Below are positions 47,044-56,244 of a stretch of DNA of 64,000 nt, piece by piece. Position 1 is the stretch's first letter. Each line of letters begins with the position of its first letter. Source of the DNA: Streptomyces parvulus. GTDB lineage: Bacteria; Actinomycetota; Actinomycetes; Streptomycetales; Streptomycetaceae. The position numbers were made by a program, and so were the translations under genes. Below the pieces are notes generated by a model. It was not told the origin of the DNA. It ran no database searches and saw only the letters and a list, made by a program, of their open reading frames with translations. Where the stretch lies: positions 434,001 through 498,000 of the forward strand of contig NZ_BMRX01000001.1 in assembly GCF_014648855.1 (NCBI RefSeq), given 5' to 3'.

Positions 47044-47135
47044 AGCGCGTCCTGATTGCGCCCGCAATGGGTGTGACATACAGGCGCAAAACGCCGCCGA
47101 GCACGGCGATGTGGCGAGGTAAGGAGAGTGACGAC

Positions 47136-48641
47136 GTGGACATGGCTCTGGCGCCGGAGACCCTGGCGCGGTGGCAGTTCGGCATCACGACCGTCTACCA
47201 CTTCCTGTTCGTCCCGCTGACGATCTCACTGGCCGCCCTCACGGCCGGGCTGCAGACCGCCTGGGTCCGCACGGAGAAGGAGAAGTACCTCAGGGCGACA
47301 AAGTTCTGGGGCAAGCTGTTCCTGATCAACATCGCCATGGGTGTCGTCACCGGCATCGTGCAGGAGTTCCAGTTCGGCATGAACTGGTCCGACTACTCGC
47401 GCTTCGTCGGCGACGTCTTCGGCGCCCCGCTCGCCTTCGAGGCGCTGATCGCCTTCTTCTTCGAGTCCACCTTCATCGGACTGTGGATCTTCGGCTGGGA
47501 CAAGCTGCCCAAGAAGATCCACCTGGCGTGCATCTGGATGGTCTCGATCGGCACCCTGCTGTCGGCGTACTTCATCCTGGCGGCCAACTCCTGGATGCAG
47601 CACCCGGTCGGCTACCGGATCAACGAGGAGAAGGGCCGCGCCGAGCTCACCGACTTCTGGCAGGTCCTCACCCAGAACACCACGCTCAACCAGGTCTTCC
47701 ACAGCTTCTCGGCGGCCTTCCTGACGGGCGGCGCCTTCATGGTCGGCATCGCCGCCTTCCACCTGATGCGCAAGAAGCACATCCCGGTGATGCGGACCTC
47801 GCTGCGCCTCGGCCTGGTCACCCTCGCCGTCGGCGGTCTACTCACCGCGGTCAGCGGCGACACGCTGGGCAAGGTCATGTACGAGCAGCAGCCGATGAAG
47901 ATGGCCGCCGCCGAGGCCCTGTGGGACGGCGAGAAGCCGGCGCCCTTCTCGGTGTTCGCCTACGGGGACGTCGACAAGGGACACAACGAGGTGGCCCTGG
48001 AGATCCCCGGGCTGCTGTCCTTCCTGGCGCACAGCGACTTCGAGTCCTACGTGCCCGGCATCAACGACACCAACAAGGCCCTCCAGGAGAAGTACGGCCC
48101 GGGTGACTACAAGCCCATCGTCCCCGTCGCCTACTGGGGCTTCCGGTGGATGATCGGCTTCGGCATGGCCTCCTTCTCCCTCGGCCTGCTGGGCCTGTGG
48201 CTGACCCGTAAGAGGTTCCTGCTGCCGGCCTCGCTGCGCACCGGCGAGGACGAAGTGCCCCGACTGGTGCTGCTGAGGAAGCCGCTGGGGGCGAGGCTCA
48301 CCCGCATGTACTGGCTGCTGGCGGTCTGGACGATGGCCTTCCCGCTGATCTCCAACTCGTGGGGCTGGATCTTCACCGAGATGGGCCGCCAGCCGTGGGT
48401 CGTCTACGGCGTGATGCAGACCCGGGACGCGGTCTCCCCCGGTGTCTCGACGGCCGAGGTCATCATCTCGATGACCGTCTTCACCCTGCTCTACGCCGTC
48501 CTGGCCGTGATCGAGGTCAAGCTGCTGGTGAAGTACGTCAAGGCCGGCCCGCCCGAGCTGTCCGAGGCCGACCTCAACCCGCCCAAGAAGATCGGCGGCG
48601 ACCTCCGTGACGCCGACAAGCCGATGGCCTTCTCGTACTAG
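47136..48641 (+). CDS. cydA: Cytochrome bd ubiquinol/menaquinol oxidase subunit I
   Basis: 501 residues. Heme ligands and channel residues are in place: the early TTVYHFLFVPLTI histidine, AFFFESTFIGLWIFGWDKL (paired glutamates), and NQVFHSFSAAFLTGG histidine; RWMIGFGMAS and WIFTEMGRQPW are typical. The Q loop is short, the usual actinobacterial form. It reduces O2 to water at high affinity without pumping protons. I start at GTG 47136 (AAGGAG nine bases upstream); ATG 47142 is also possible. cydA-cydB-cydDC follow in one Rex-controlled unit. Confidence 0.96.
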   Translation: MDMALAPETLARWQFGITTVYHFLFVPLTISLAALTAGLQTAWVRTEKEKYLRATKFWGKLFLINIAMGVVTGIVQEFQFGMNWSDYSRFVGDVFGAPLAFEALIAFFFESTFIGLWIFGWDKLPKKIHLACIWMVSIGTLLSAYFILAANSWMQHPVGYRINEEKGRAELTDFWQVLTQNTTLNQVFHSFSAAFLTGGAFMVGIAAFHLMRKKHIPVMRTSLRLGLVTLAVGGLLTAVSGDTLGKVMYEQQPMKMAAAEALWDGEKPAPFSVFAYGDVDKGHNEVALEIPGLLSFLAHSDFESYVPGINDTNKALQEKYGPGDYKPIVPVAYWGFRWMIGFGMASFSLGLLGLWLTRKRFLLPASLRTGEDEVPRLVLLRKPLGARLTRMYWLLAVWTMAFPLISNSWGWIFTEMGRQPWVVYGVMQTRDAVSPGVSTAEVIISMTVFTLLYAVLAVIEVKLLVKYVKAGPPELSEADLNPPKKIGGDLRDADKPMAFSY

Positions 48642-48661
48642 GCCGAGGGAGCTGCACAGTC

Positions 48662-49666
48662 ATGGAACTGCACGACGTCTGGTTCGTACTGATCGCCGTC
48701 CTGTGGACCGGCTACTTCTTCCTGGAGGGCTTCGACTTCGGGGTCGGCGTGCTCACCAAGCTGCTCGCCCGGAACCGGCCCGAGAAGCGGGTGCTGATCA
48801 ACACCATCGGCCCCGTGTGGGACGGCAACGAGGTGTGGCTGCTGACGGCCGGCGGCGCCACCTTCGCCGCCTTCCCCGAGTGGTACGCCACGCTCTTCTC
48901 CGGCTTCTACCTGCCGCTGCTGGTCATCCTGGTCTGCCTGATCGTCCGGGGTGTCGCCTTCGAGTACCGCGTGAAGCGGCCCGAGGAGAGCTGGCAGCGC
49001 AACTGGGAGACCGCGATCTTCTGGACCTCGGTGATCCCGGCGTTCCTGTGGGGCGTGGCCTTCGGCAACATCGTCCACGGCGTGAAGATCGACCGGGACC
49101 TGGAGTACGTCGGCTCGGTCTGGGACCTGCTCAACCCGTACGCACTGCTGGGCGGACTGGTCACGCTGACCCTGTTCACCTTCCACGGAACGGTGTTCAC
49201 CGCCCTCAAGACCGTCGGTGAGATCCGGGAGCGGGCGCGGGCCCTGGCCCTGAGGGTCGGACTCGCCACGGCCGTGCTGGCCCTGGTCTTCCTCGTCTGG
49301 ACGCAGGCCCACAGCGGCAACGGCAAGAGCCTGGTCGCGCTCGTGGTGGCCGTCGCCGCCCTGGTCGCCGCGCTGGTGGCGAATCAGGCCGGGCGGGAAG
49401 GCTGGTCGTTCGCGCTGTCCGGCGTCACCATCGTCGCCGCGGTGGCGATGCTCTTCCTGACGCTCTTCCCGAACGTCATGCCGTCCACGCTGAACGCGGA
49501 CTGGAGCCTCACCGTCACCAACGCCTCCTCCAGCCCCTACACGTTGAAGATCATGACCTGGCTAGCCGTGATCGCCACGCCCGTCGTCCTGCTCTACCAG
49601 GGCTGGACGTACTGGGTGTTCCGCAAGCGCATCGGCACCCAGCACCTCGCCGACGCCGCTCACTGA
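48662..49666 (+). CDS. cydB: Cytochrome bd oxidase subunit II
   Basis: 334 residues with about eight membrane helices. MELHDVWFVLIAVLWTGYFFLEGFDFGVGVL is the family N terminus, and DGNEVWLLTAGGATFAAFPEWYAT and WGVAFGNIVHGV are conserved. It forms the heterodimer with CydA. The ATG is 20 bases after the cydA stop, with GAGGGAG ten bases upstream. Confidence 0.96.
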   Translation: MELHDVWFVLIAVLWTGYFFLEGFDFGVGVLTKLLARNRPEKRVLINTIGPVWDGNEVWLLTAGGATFAAFPEWYATLFSGFYLPLLVILVCLIVRGVAFEYRVKRPEESWQRNWETAIFWTSVIPAFLWGVAFGNIVHGVKIDRDLEYVGSVWDLLNPYALLGGLVTLTLFTFHGTVFTALKTVGEIRERARALALRVGLATAVLALVFLVWTQAHSGNGKSLVALVVAVAALVAALVANQAGREGWSFALSGVTIVAAVAMLFLTLFPNVMPSTLNADWSLTVTNASSSPYTLKIMTWLAVIATPVVLLYQGWTYWVFRKRIGTQHLADAAH

Positions 49667-49671
49667 GTCCC

Positions 49672-49715
49672 GTGGTGGCTTCCCGCGTTTCACGTGAAAC
49701 ACGGAAAGCCACCAC
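49672..49715. terminator. Imperfect inverted repeat with parS at its centre
   Basis: 22-base arms 49672-49693 and 49694-49715 with two mismatches, centred on parS. It lies between cydB and cydDC, five bases after the cydB stop, so it may attenuate readthrough or act as an mRNA-stabilising stem. Confidence 0.5.
49687..49700. promoter_or_regulatory. parS: parS, perfect (first of a pair)
   Basis: GTTTCACGTGAAAC in the centre of the cydB/cydDC palindrome, 46 bases from the next copy. Confidence 0.93.
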
Positions 49716-49732
49716 ACCGGGCAGGAAGGCCT

Positions 49733-49746
49733 GTTTCACGTGAAAC
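49733..49746. promoter_or_regulatory. parS: parS, perfect, containing the cydDC start codon
   Basis: GTTTCACGTGAAAC; the GTG at 49740-49742 is the start codon of cydDC. Confidence 0.93.
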
Positions 49747-52700
49747 CCATCGATCCACGTCTTCTGCGGTACGCCCGCGCCACCCGGGTCTTCCTCACGG
49801 CCGTCGTCGCTCTGGGCGCCGTGGGAGCCGGACTGCTCGTCGCCCAGGCGATGCTCATCGCCGAGGTGGTGGTGGGCGCCTTCCAGCAGTCCATGACGGC
49901 CACCGAACTCCGCACTCCCCTGCTCCTGTTGATCGCCGTGGCCTGTGGTCGCGCGCTGGTCGGCTGGCTCACCGAACTGGCCGCCCACCGGGCGAGCGCG
50001 GCGGTGAAGTCCGAGCTGCGCGGCCGGCTGCTGGCGCGGGCCACGGCGCTCGGCCCCGGCTGGTTGAGCGGACAGCGGACCGGCTCGCTGGTCGCCCTGG
50101 CCACCCGGGGCGTCGACGCCCTCGACGACTACTTCTCGCGCTATCTGCCGCAGCTGGGGCTCGCGGTGGTCGTGCCCGTGGCCGTGCTGGCCCGCATCGT
50201 CACCGAGGACTGGGTGTCGGCGGCCATCATCGTCGGGACCCTGCCGCTCATCCCGGTCTTCATGGTCCTGATCGGCTGGGCCACCCAGTCCCGGATGGAC
50301 CGCCAGTGGCGCCTGCTGTCCCGGCTGTCCGGACACTTCCTGGACGTCGTCGCGGGGCTGCCGACGCTGAAGGTCTTCGGGCGGGCCAAGGCACAGGCCG
50401 AGTCGATCAGGAGGATCACCGGCGAGTACCGGCAGGCGACCATGCGGACCCTGCGGATCGCCTTCCTGTCGTCCTTCGCGCTGGAACTGCTCGCCACCCT
50501 GTCCGTGGCCCTTGTGGCGGTCACCATCGGCATGCGGCTCGTCCACGGGGACATGACGCTGTACGACGGCCTCGTCGTCCTCGTCCTCGCTCCGGAGGCC
50601 TATCTGCCGCTGCGCCAGGTGGGCGCCCAGTACCACGCGGCCGCCGAAGGGCTCGCGGCCGCCGAGGAGATCTTCGAGGTCCTGGAACGGCCGGTCCCGG
50701 CGCCGGGGGCCGCCCCGGTCCCCGCGCACGTCGCCCTGTCCTTCGAGGGTGTCACGGTCCGCCACCCCGGACGTTCCGTGGACGCGGTCCGGGACGTGAA
50801 CCTCACCGTCGAGCCCGGCGAGACGGTCGCGCTCGTGGGTCCGAGCGGTGCGGGCAAGACGACGCTCCTCAGTGCCCTGCTCGGCTTCGTCACCCCGAGC
50901 GCGGGACGGATCCGGGTCGGAGGGAGCGACCTCTCCTCGCTCGACCCGGCGCAGTGGCACGCCCAGGTCGCCTGGGTGCCGCAGCACCCGCACCTGTACG
51001 CCGGGACCATCGCCGAGAACGTACGCCTGGCCCGGCCCGGTGCCGACGACGCCGAGGTGCGCCGGTCGTTGCGGCACGCGGGCGCGCTGGAGTTCGTGGA
51101 CGCGCTGCCCGACGGGGCGGGGACCGTGCTCGGCGAGGACGGGACGGGGCTGTCCGCCGGGCAGCGGCAGCGGCTGGCGCTGGCACGGGCGTTCCTCGCG
51201 GACCGGCCGGTGCTGCTCCTGGACGAGCCGACGGCGGCCCTCGACGGCGCCACCGAGGCCGAGGTCGTGTCCGCCGTACGCAGGCTGGCCGAGGGGCGGA
51301 CCGTGCTGCTCGTGGTGCACCGTCCGGCGCTGCTGGAGGTGGCCGACCGGGTGGTGCGGCTCACGGAGCCGGTGCCGGCCGCCGACGGCACGCTTCCGGC
51401 GCCCGGTTCCGACGGCACGCTTCCGGTGCCGGCCGCCCGCGCCGCCGAGGAGGCCTCGGTCTCCGGCGCCGGTTCCGCCGCTTCCCTCTCCCCCCTTTCC
51501 TCGCCCGATGCCCCGGCCGCCGCGGTGCGGGCCCGGGGCGGCGTCCTCGCCAGGGTCCGGGCGATGTCCGGCGCCCGGCGCGGACGGCTCGTCCTGGGGC
51601 TGCTGCTGGGCAGCCTGGCGCTGGGCAGCGCCGTGGGCCTGATGGCCACCTCCGGATACCTCATCTCGCGGGCCTCCGAGCAGCCGCCGGTGCTGTACCT
51701 GATGGTGGCGGTCACGGCCACCCGCGCCTTCGGTATCGGCCGCGCCGTGTTCCGCTACGCGGAGCGGCTCGTGACGCACGACGCCGTGCTGCGGATGCTG
51801 GCCGACACCCGGGTCGCCGTGTACCGGCGGCTGGAGCGGCTGGCCCCCGCCGGGCTGCGTCGCAGCCGCAGGGGCGACCTGCTGTCCCGGCTCGTCGCCG
51901 ACGTCGACGCCTTGCAGGACTACTGGCTGCGGTGGCTGCTGCCCGCCGCCGGGGCGGCCGTCGTGTCCGCCGCCTCCGTCGGGTTCACGGCCTGGCTGCT
52001 GCCGGAGGCGGGCGCGGTGCTCGCGGCCGGGCTGCTGGCGGCCGGAGTCGGTGTCCCGCTGGTGACCGGCGCCGTGGCACGGCGGGCCGAGCGCAGGCTC
52101 GCCCCCGCCCGGGGCGTGCTGGCGACCCGGGTGGCCGACCTGCTGACCGGTACCGCCGAACTGACCGTCGCCGGAGCCCTGCCCGGCCGGGCCGCGGAGG
52201 CACGCCGGGCCGACGGGACGCTCACCCGGATCGCCTCGCGGGCCGCCGCTGCCACCGCGCTGGGTGACGGGCTGACCGCGCTGATCTCCGGCCTGACCGT
52301 CGCGGGCGCGGCCCTCGTGGGGGTGCAGGCGGTGGCCGACGGACGGCTCGCCGGCGTGGCCATGGCCGTCGTCGTCCTCACACCGCTGGCCGCCTTCGAG
52401 GCCGTACTCGGGCTTCCCCTGGCGGTGCAGTACCGGCAGCGGGTGCGCCGGAGCGCCGAGCGCGTCCACGAGGTCCTCGACGCCCCCGAGCCGGTGAGGG
52501 AGCCGGAGGCCCCCCGGCCGGCACCCTCCTCGCCGTTCCCGGTCGTCCTCAGGGGGCTGGCCGCACGGCACGCGGGCCAGGACCGGGACGCCCTGGCCGG
52601 CCTGGACCTCACGCTCGCCGAGGGCCGCCGGGTCGCCGTGGTCGGACCGTCCGGCTCCGGCAAGACCACGCTCGCCCAGACCCTGTTGCGCTTCCTCGAC

Positions 52701-53285
52701 GCGGACGCCGGGTCCTACACGCTGGCCGGTGTGGACGCGTACGCCCTGGCCGGCGACGACGTGCGGCGCCTGGTCGGACTGTGTGCCCAGGACGCGCACC
52801 TCTTCGACAGTTCGGTGCGGGAGAACCTGCTGCTCGCCAAGAAGGACGCCACCGAGACCGAGCTGCGCGACGCGCTGGCCCGGGCCCGGCTGCTGGACTG
52901 GGCGGACAGCCTGCCCGACGGCCTGGACACCCTGGTCGGCGAGCACGGGGCCAGGCTCTCCGGGGGGCAGCGCCAGCGTCTGGCACTGGCCCGCGCGCTG
53001 CTCGCCGACTTCCCGGTCCTCGTGCTGGACGAACCCGCCGAGCACCTCGACCTGCCGACCGCCGACGCGCTCACGGCCGATCTGCTGGCCGCCACCGAGG
53101 GCCGGACCACCCTGCTGATCACGCACCGGCTGGCCGGTCTGCGGGCCGTGGACGAGGTGCTGGTCCTGGACCGGGGCCGGGTCGTGCAGCGGGGGACGTA
53201 CGCGGAACTGGAGGCCGTGCCGGGTCCGCTGCGGGAGATGGCCGGGCGCGAGGCGGCCGCGGAACTGCTGGTGGGAGCGGAATGA
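49740..53285 (+). CDS. cydDC: Fused CydD-CydC ABC exporter for cytochrome bd assembly
   Basis: 1181 residues holding two complete half-transporters. The CydD half has a six-helix membrane domain (about 15-320), Walker A GPSGAGKTT (near 365), the signature LSAGQRQRLALARAF and Walker B VLLLDEP. A Pro/Ala/Ser linker (about 540-605) leads to the CydC half with its own membrane domain, Walker A GPSGSGKTT (near 966), LSGGQRQRLALARAL and VLVLDEP. The pair exports thiols (cysteine/glutathione-like) needed for cytochrome bd. In E. coli these are two genes; the fusion is the usual Streptomyces form. The GTG start inside parS has AGGAAGG ten bases upstream and no better alternative. Confidence 0.94.
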   Translation: MKPIDPRLLRYARATRVFLTAVVALGAVGAGLLVAQAMLIAEVVVGAFQQSMTATELRTPLLLLIAVACGRALVGWLTELAAHRASAAVKSELRGRLLARATALGPGWLSGQRTGSLVALATRGVDALDDYFSRYLPQLGLAVVVPVAVLARIVTEDWVSAAIIVGTLPLIPVFMVLIGWATQSRMDRQWRLLSRLSGHFLDVVAGLPTLKVFGRAKAQAESIRRITGEYRQATMRTLRIAFLSSFALELLATLSVALVAVTIGMRLVHGDMTLYDGLVVLVLAPEAYLPLRQVGAQYHAAAEGLAAAEEIFEVLERPVPAPGAAPVPAHVALSFEGVTVRHPGRSVDAVRDVNLTVEPGETVALVGPSGAGKTTLLSALLGFVTPSAGRIRVGGSDLSSLDPAQWHAQVAWVPQHPHLYAGTIAENVRLARPGADDAEVRRSLRHAGALEFVDALPDGAGTVLGEDGTGLSAGQRQRLALARAFLADRPVLLLDEPTAALDGATEAEVVSAVRRLAEGRTVLLVVHRPALLEVADRVVRLTEPVPAADGTLPAPGSDGTLPVPAARAAEEASVSGAGSAASLSPLSSPDAPAAAVRARGGVLARVRAMSGARRGRLVLGLLLGSLALGSAVGLMATSGYLISRASEQPPVLYLMVAVTATRAFGIGRAVFRYAERLVTHDAVLRMLADTRVAVYRRLERLAPAGLRRSRRGDLLSRLVADVDALQDYWLRWLLPAAGAAVVSAASVGFTAWLLPEAGAVLAAGLLAAGVGVPLVTGAVARRAERRLAPARGVLATRVADLLTGTAELTVAGALPGRAAEARRADGTLTRIASRAAAATALGDGLTALISGLTVAGAALVGVQAVADGRLAGVAMAVVVLTPLAAFEAVLGLPLAVQYRQRVRRSAERVHEVLDAPEPVREPEAPRPAPSSPFPVVLRGLAARHAGQDRDALAGLDLTLAEGRRVAVVGPSGSGKTTLAQTLLRFLDADAGSYTLAGVDAYALAGDDVRRLVGLCAQDAHLFDSSVRENLLLAKKDATETELRDALARARLLDWADSLPDGLDTLVGEHGARLSGGQRQRLALARALLADFPVLVLDEPAEHLDLPTADALTADLLAATEGRTTLLITHRLAGLRAVDEVLVLDRGRVVQRGTYAELEAVPGPLREMAGREAAAELLVGAE

Positions 53286-53362
53286 CCGCCCCGCCCCGGC
53301 TCCGGGGGCGGCCGCGGCCGGCAAATTCTTCGGTAATCCGACTTTCCTCGACAAAAGGGTCT

Positions 53363-53378
53363 CATTAGGCTCGGTTCA
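53363..53378 (+). promoter_or_regulatory. Candidate leaderless promoter of the sensor kinase
   Basis: CATTAGGCT at 53363-53371 contains TAGGCT six bases before the ATG at 53378, with no SD. The same TAGGCT-to-ATG arrangement occurs before the gene starting at 58086. Confidence 0.4.
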
Positions 53379-55060
53379 TGCACCCAGCACCGCCCCCCGG
53401 CCCGCAGCCGCCCGGCGAAGGCGCCTCGGCCGACCTCCTGGCACGGGTGCCGAAACTGCTGGAGGCGATGCGGTCCGTCGGCAGCGGCCTGGAACTGCAC
53501 TCCACCCTGAACCGGATCTGCGAGACCGCGGCCGACCTGGCGAACGCCCGCTACGCGGCCATCGGGGTCCGCGACGAGGACGGCGACGGACTCGCCGACT
53601 TCGTCCACCACGGGCTCGACGAGGCGACCGTCCGGCGCATCGGCCACCTTCCCGACGGCCGCAAGGGCCTGCTCGGCGCGCTCATACGCGATCCACAGCC
53701 GCTGCTGCTCACCGACCTGGCCGAGGAGCCGCGCGCCTGCGGCTTCCCCGAGAACCACCCACCGATGCGCAGCTTCCTCGGGGTGCCCATCCGGGTGCAG
53801 GGGGAGATCTTCGGCAACCTCTACCTGACCGACAAGCACGCGGGCGAGCCCTTCGACGACCACGATCTCGCCATGGTCCGCGTCCTGGCCACCGAGGCCG
53901 GCATCGCCATCGGCAACGCGCGGCTGTACGAGGCCGCGCAGCAGCGGGAGCGGTGGATCGACGGGTCGGTCGCGGTGACCACCGCCCTGCTGTCGGGCGG
54001 CGACACCGACGACGCCCTCCAGGCCGTGGCCGAGCAGGCCCGCAGGCTCTCCGGCGCCGCCGCCGGGATCGTGCTGCTGCCCGCCGACGGGGGCGGCCTG
54101 GAGATCGTCGCGGTCGCCGCCGAACACCGCACGCAGGCCCTCGGCAAGGTCATCCCACCGGACAACGGCATCGTCGCCGAACTCCTCGCGGGACGGCCCG
54201 TCTTCGTGGACGACGCCGCCACCGACCCCCGCCTGGACACCGGACCGGTGCGCGCCTACGGGCCGATCATGCTGTTGCCGCTGAGCAGGGAGGGGCGGGT
54301 CCTCGGCGGCCTCGTCATGCCCCGGGCCCGAGGGGAGCGCCCCTTCACCCGGACGGAGCGCGCGCTCGGCGACCAGTTCGCCTCCCAGGCCGCGCTGGCG
54401 CTGATGATGGCCGACGCGCAGCGCGACCGGGAACGGCTCGCCGTGTACGAGGACCGCGACCGCATCGCCCGCGACCTGCACGATCTCGTGATCCAGCGGC
54501 TGTTCGCGACGGGCATGATGCTGGAGAGCGCCCAGCGCGCGGCGGCGGTGCCCGAAGTGCGCGACGGGGTCGGCGGGGCGGTCGACGAACTCGACGTCAC
54601 CATCCAGGAGATCCGTTCGGCGATCTTCGCCCTCCAGCAGCCCACCGAGGCACCCACCGGCCTGCGCACCCGCCTGCTGCGAGAGATCACCATGGCCGCC
54701 GTCCCGCTGGGCTTCACTCCCGCGCACCGGTTCACCGGCCCGGTCGACACCGCCGTCGGCGAAGCGACCGGCAAGAACCTCATCGCCGCGCTGCGCGAGA
54801 CCCTGTCCAACGCCTTCCGGCACGCCCACGCCACGCGGATCGAGGTGTCCGTGGACGCGACGGCGACCCTGCCCGACGGGCGTCCCGGGGTGCGGCTGAC
54901 CGTCGCGGACGACGGGGTCGGCATCCCCGAGGGCGGCCGGCGCAGCGGCCTGCACAACTTGGAGCGCCGCGCCGAGACCGTCGGCGGTGCCAGCCGGACC
55001 GGCCCGGGCATCGGCGCCGACGGTGCCGGCACGACGGTGTGGTGGGAGGCACCGTACTGA
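53378..55060 (+). CDS. DevS/DosS-like GAF sensor histidine kinase (orphan)
   Basis: 560 residues without membrane helices. Two GAF domains (about 30-185 and 200-345) precede a HisKA_3 dimerisation domain with phospho-acceptor H368 (RDRIARDLHDLVIQRLF) and a HATPase domain (N478 in ETLSNAFRHAHAT; DDGVGIPEGGRRSGLHNLERRAE). The first GAF matches the heme-binding GAF of mycobacterial DevS/DosS, including CGFPENHPPMRSFLGVPIR, whose histidine (H127) corresponds to the proximal heme ligand as I recall. It therefore may sense O2, NO or redox. No response regulator gene is adjacent. Placed directly after cydABDC, the oxygen-limitation operon. In S. coelicolor the SCO3948-type orphan kinase is reported to phosphorylate a DevR-like regulator. 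Confidence 0.9.
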   Translation: MHPAPPPGPQPPGEGASADLLARVPKLLEAMRSVGSGLELHSTLNRICETAADLANARYAAIGVRDEDGDGLADFVHHGLDEATVRRIGHLPDGRKGLLGALIRDPQPLLLTDLAEEPRACGFPENHPPMRSFLGVPIRVQGEIFGNLYLTDKHAGEPFDDHDLAMVRVLATEAGIAIGNARLYEAAQQRERWIDGSVAVTTALLSGGDTDDALQAVAEQARRLSGAAAGIVLLPADGGGLEIVAVAAEHRTQALGKVIPPDNGIVAELLAGRPVFVDDAATDPRLDTGPVRAYGPIMLLPLSREGRVLGGLVMPRARGERPFTRTERALGDQFASQAALALMMADAQRDRERLAVYEDRDRIARDLHDLVIQRLFATGMMLESAQRAAAVPEVRDGVGGAVDELDVTIQEIRSAIFALQQPTEAPTGLRTRLLREITMAAVPLGFTPAHRFTGPVDTAVGEATGKNLIAALRETLSNAFRHAHATRIEVSVDATATLPDGRPGVRLTVADDGVGIPEGGRRSGLHNLERRAETVGGASRTGPGIGADGAGTTVWWEAPY

Positions 55061-55182
55061 GCGTCGCCGAGGCGCCGTTGCCCCGGTTGCAGCAACCGCG
55101 CTGAGCCGTGTGCAGCAACGGTTCCCCCACTCGTACGACGCGAACGAGACCCGGCGCCCTGGCACGGTCCACGATCGCTGAC

Positions 55183-56226
55183 ATGCGCTCATCCCGCCGA
55201 CATCCGCTGCTCGTTCCGGTGCTGCTGTGCGCGCTCGCCGTGCTCGCCGCCCGGCCCACCGACGGCACGGAGGACGGCTCCGGCACCGCCCTCGGCCCCG
55301 AGGTGGCCCGCCTGTACGAGGACGCGGCGAGGGCGACGCAGCGATACGAGGACGGCCGGCGCGAGGCCGAGGCGCAGCGCTCGAAGGCGCTCGCGTATGA
55401 GAAGCGGCTCGACGAGCAGCGGCGGAAGATCGACGCCATGCACGAGGACCTGGGGCGGATCGCGCGTGCGCAGTACCGCGGCGGCGGAGGGCTCCCCCTC
55501 ACCGCGCGGATGTTCCTCGCCGACGACCCCGAGGAACTGATGCGAGGTCAGCGTGCCCACACCCGGGCGGATCTCGCCGTGAACACGGCCATCGGCAGGA
55601 GTCTGCGGGCCGAGTCCCGGCTCGCCGCCGACGAGGCGAAGGCCCGGGCGGCCTGGCGGGCGTTGGAGAAGCGCACCACCGAACTGGCACGGCTGAAGAC
55701 CGGCATCGAGGCGAAGCTGGAGGCGGCGCGTGCGCGGCTGGAGGGGCGGGCCGACGCCTCCGTCGCGGCCGGTTCGTGCCCGGGCGCGGTCCGCCTCGAC
55801 CAGCAGGACCTGCCCGCCGGCCGCTCCTGGGTGGCGCCGGTGGAGGCGTACGAGCTGTCGGCGGCCTATGGCAGCGGCGGCTCGCGGTGGGCGAACCGGC
55901 ACACCGGCCAGGACTTCGCGGTGCCCGTCGGTACACCGGTGCGGTCGGTCGGCGCGGGCCGGGTCGTGCAGGTGGCCTGCGGGGGCGCCTTCGGCATCCA
56001 GGTCGTCGTCGAGCACGCGCGCGGCTACTACACGCAGTACGCCCACCTGGCCTCGGCCGCCGTCGACCAGGGCGACCGGGTCCGGACGGGCGAGTGGATC
56101 GGGCAGTCGGGCAGCACCGGCAACTCCACCGGACCCCATCTGCACTTCGAGGTGCGGGTGACGCCGGAGACGGGCTCCGCGCTGGACCCCGTGCCGTGGC
56201 TCTCGCAGCGCGGTGTGCCCTTGTGA
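55183..56226 (+). CDS. Secreted M23-family peptidase with coiled-coil stalk
   Basis: 347 residues. A signal peptide (HPLLVPVLLCALAVLAARP) is followed by a long charged coiled coil (about 45-210, EVARLYEDAARATQRYEDGRREAEAQRSKALAYEKRLDEQ), then the LytM/M23 domain with zinc ligands in HTGQDFA (near 240) and HLHFEV (near 320). These proteins cut or regulate peptidoglycan cross-links; the coiled coil resembles the EnvC/RipC-type amidase regulators, but the HxxxD and HxH residues are intact here, so enzyme activity is likely. Start ATG 55183 is the natural one; no SD is present. Confidence 0.88.
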   Translation: MRSSRRHPLLVPVLLCALAVLAARPTDGTEDGSGTALGPEVARLYEDAARATQRYEDGRREAEAQRSKALAYEKRLDEQRRKIDAMHEDLGRIARAQYRGGGGLPLTARMFLADDPEELMRGQRAHTRADLAVNTAIGRSLRAESRLAADEAKARAAWRALEKRTTELARLKTGIEAKLEAARARLEGRADASVAAGSCPGAVRLDQQDLPAGRSWVAPVEAYELSAAYGSGGSRWANRHTGQDFAVPVGTPVRSVGAGRVVQVACGGAFGIQVVVEHARGYYTQYAHLASAAVDQGDRVRTGEWIGQSGSTGNSTGPHLHFEVRVTPETGSALDPVPWLSQRGVPL

Positions 56227-56244
56227 GGCGGCACGCGGCGGGCG

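Noticed and set aside
49551..53354. A 1267-residue minus-strand frame opposite cydDC
   Set aside because: Typical antisense shadow of a GC-rich gene; composition is Gly/Arg/His/Gln with no domains, while the plus strand encodes a complete CydDC.
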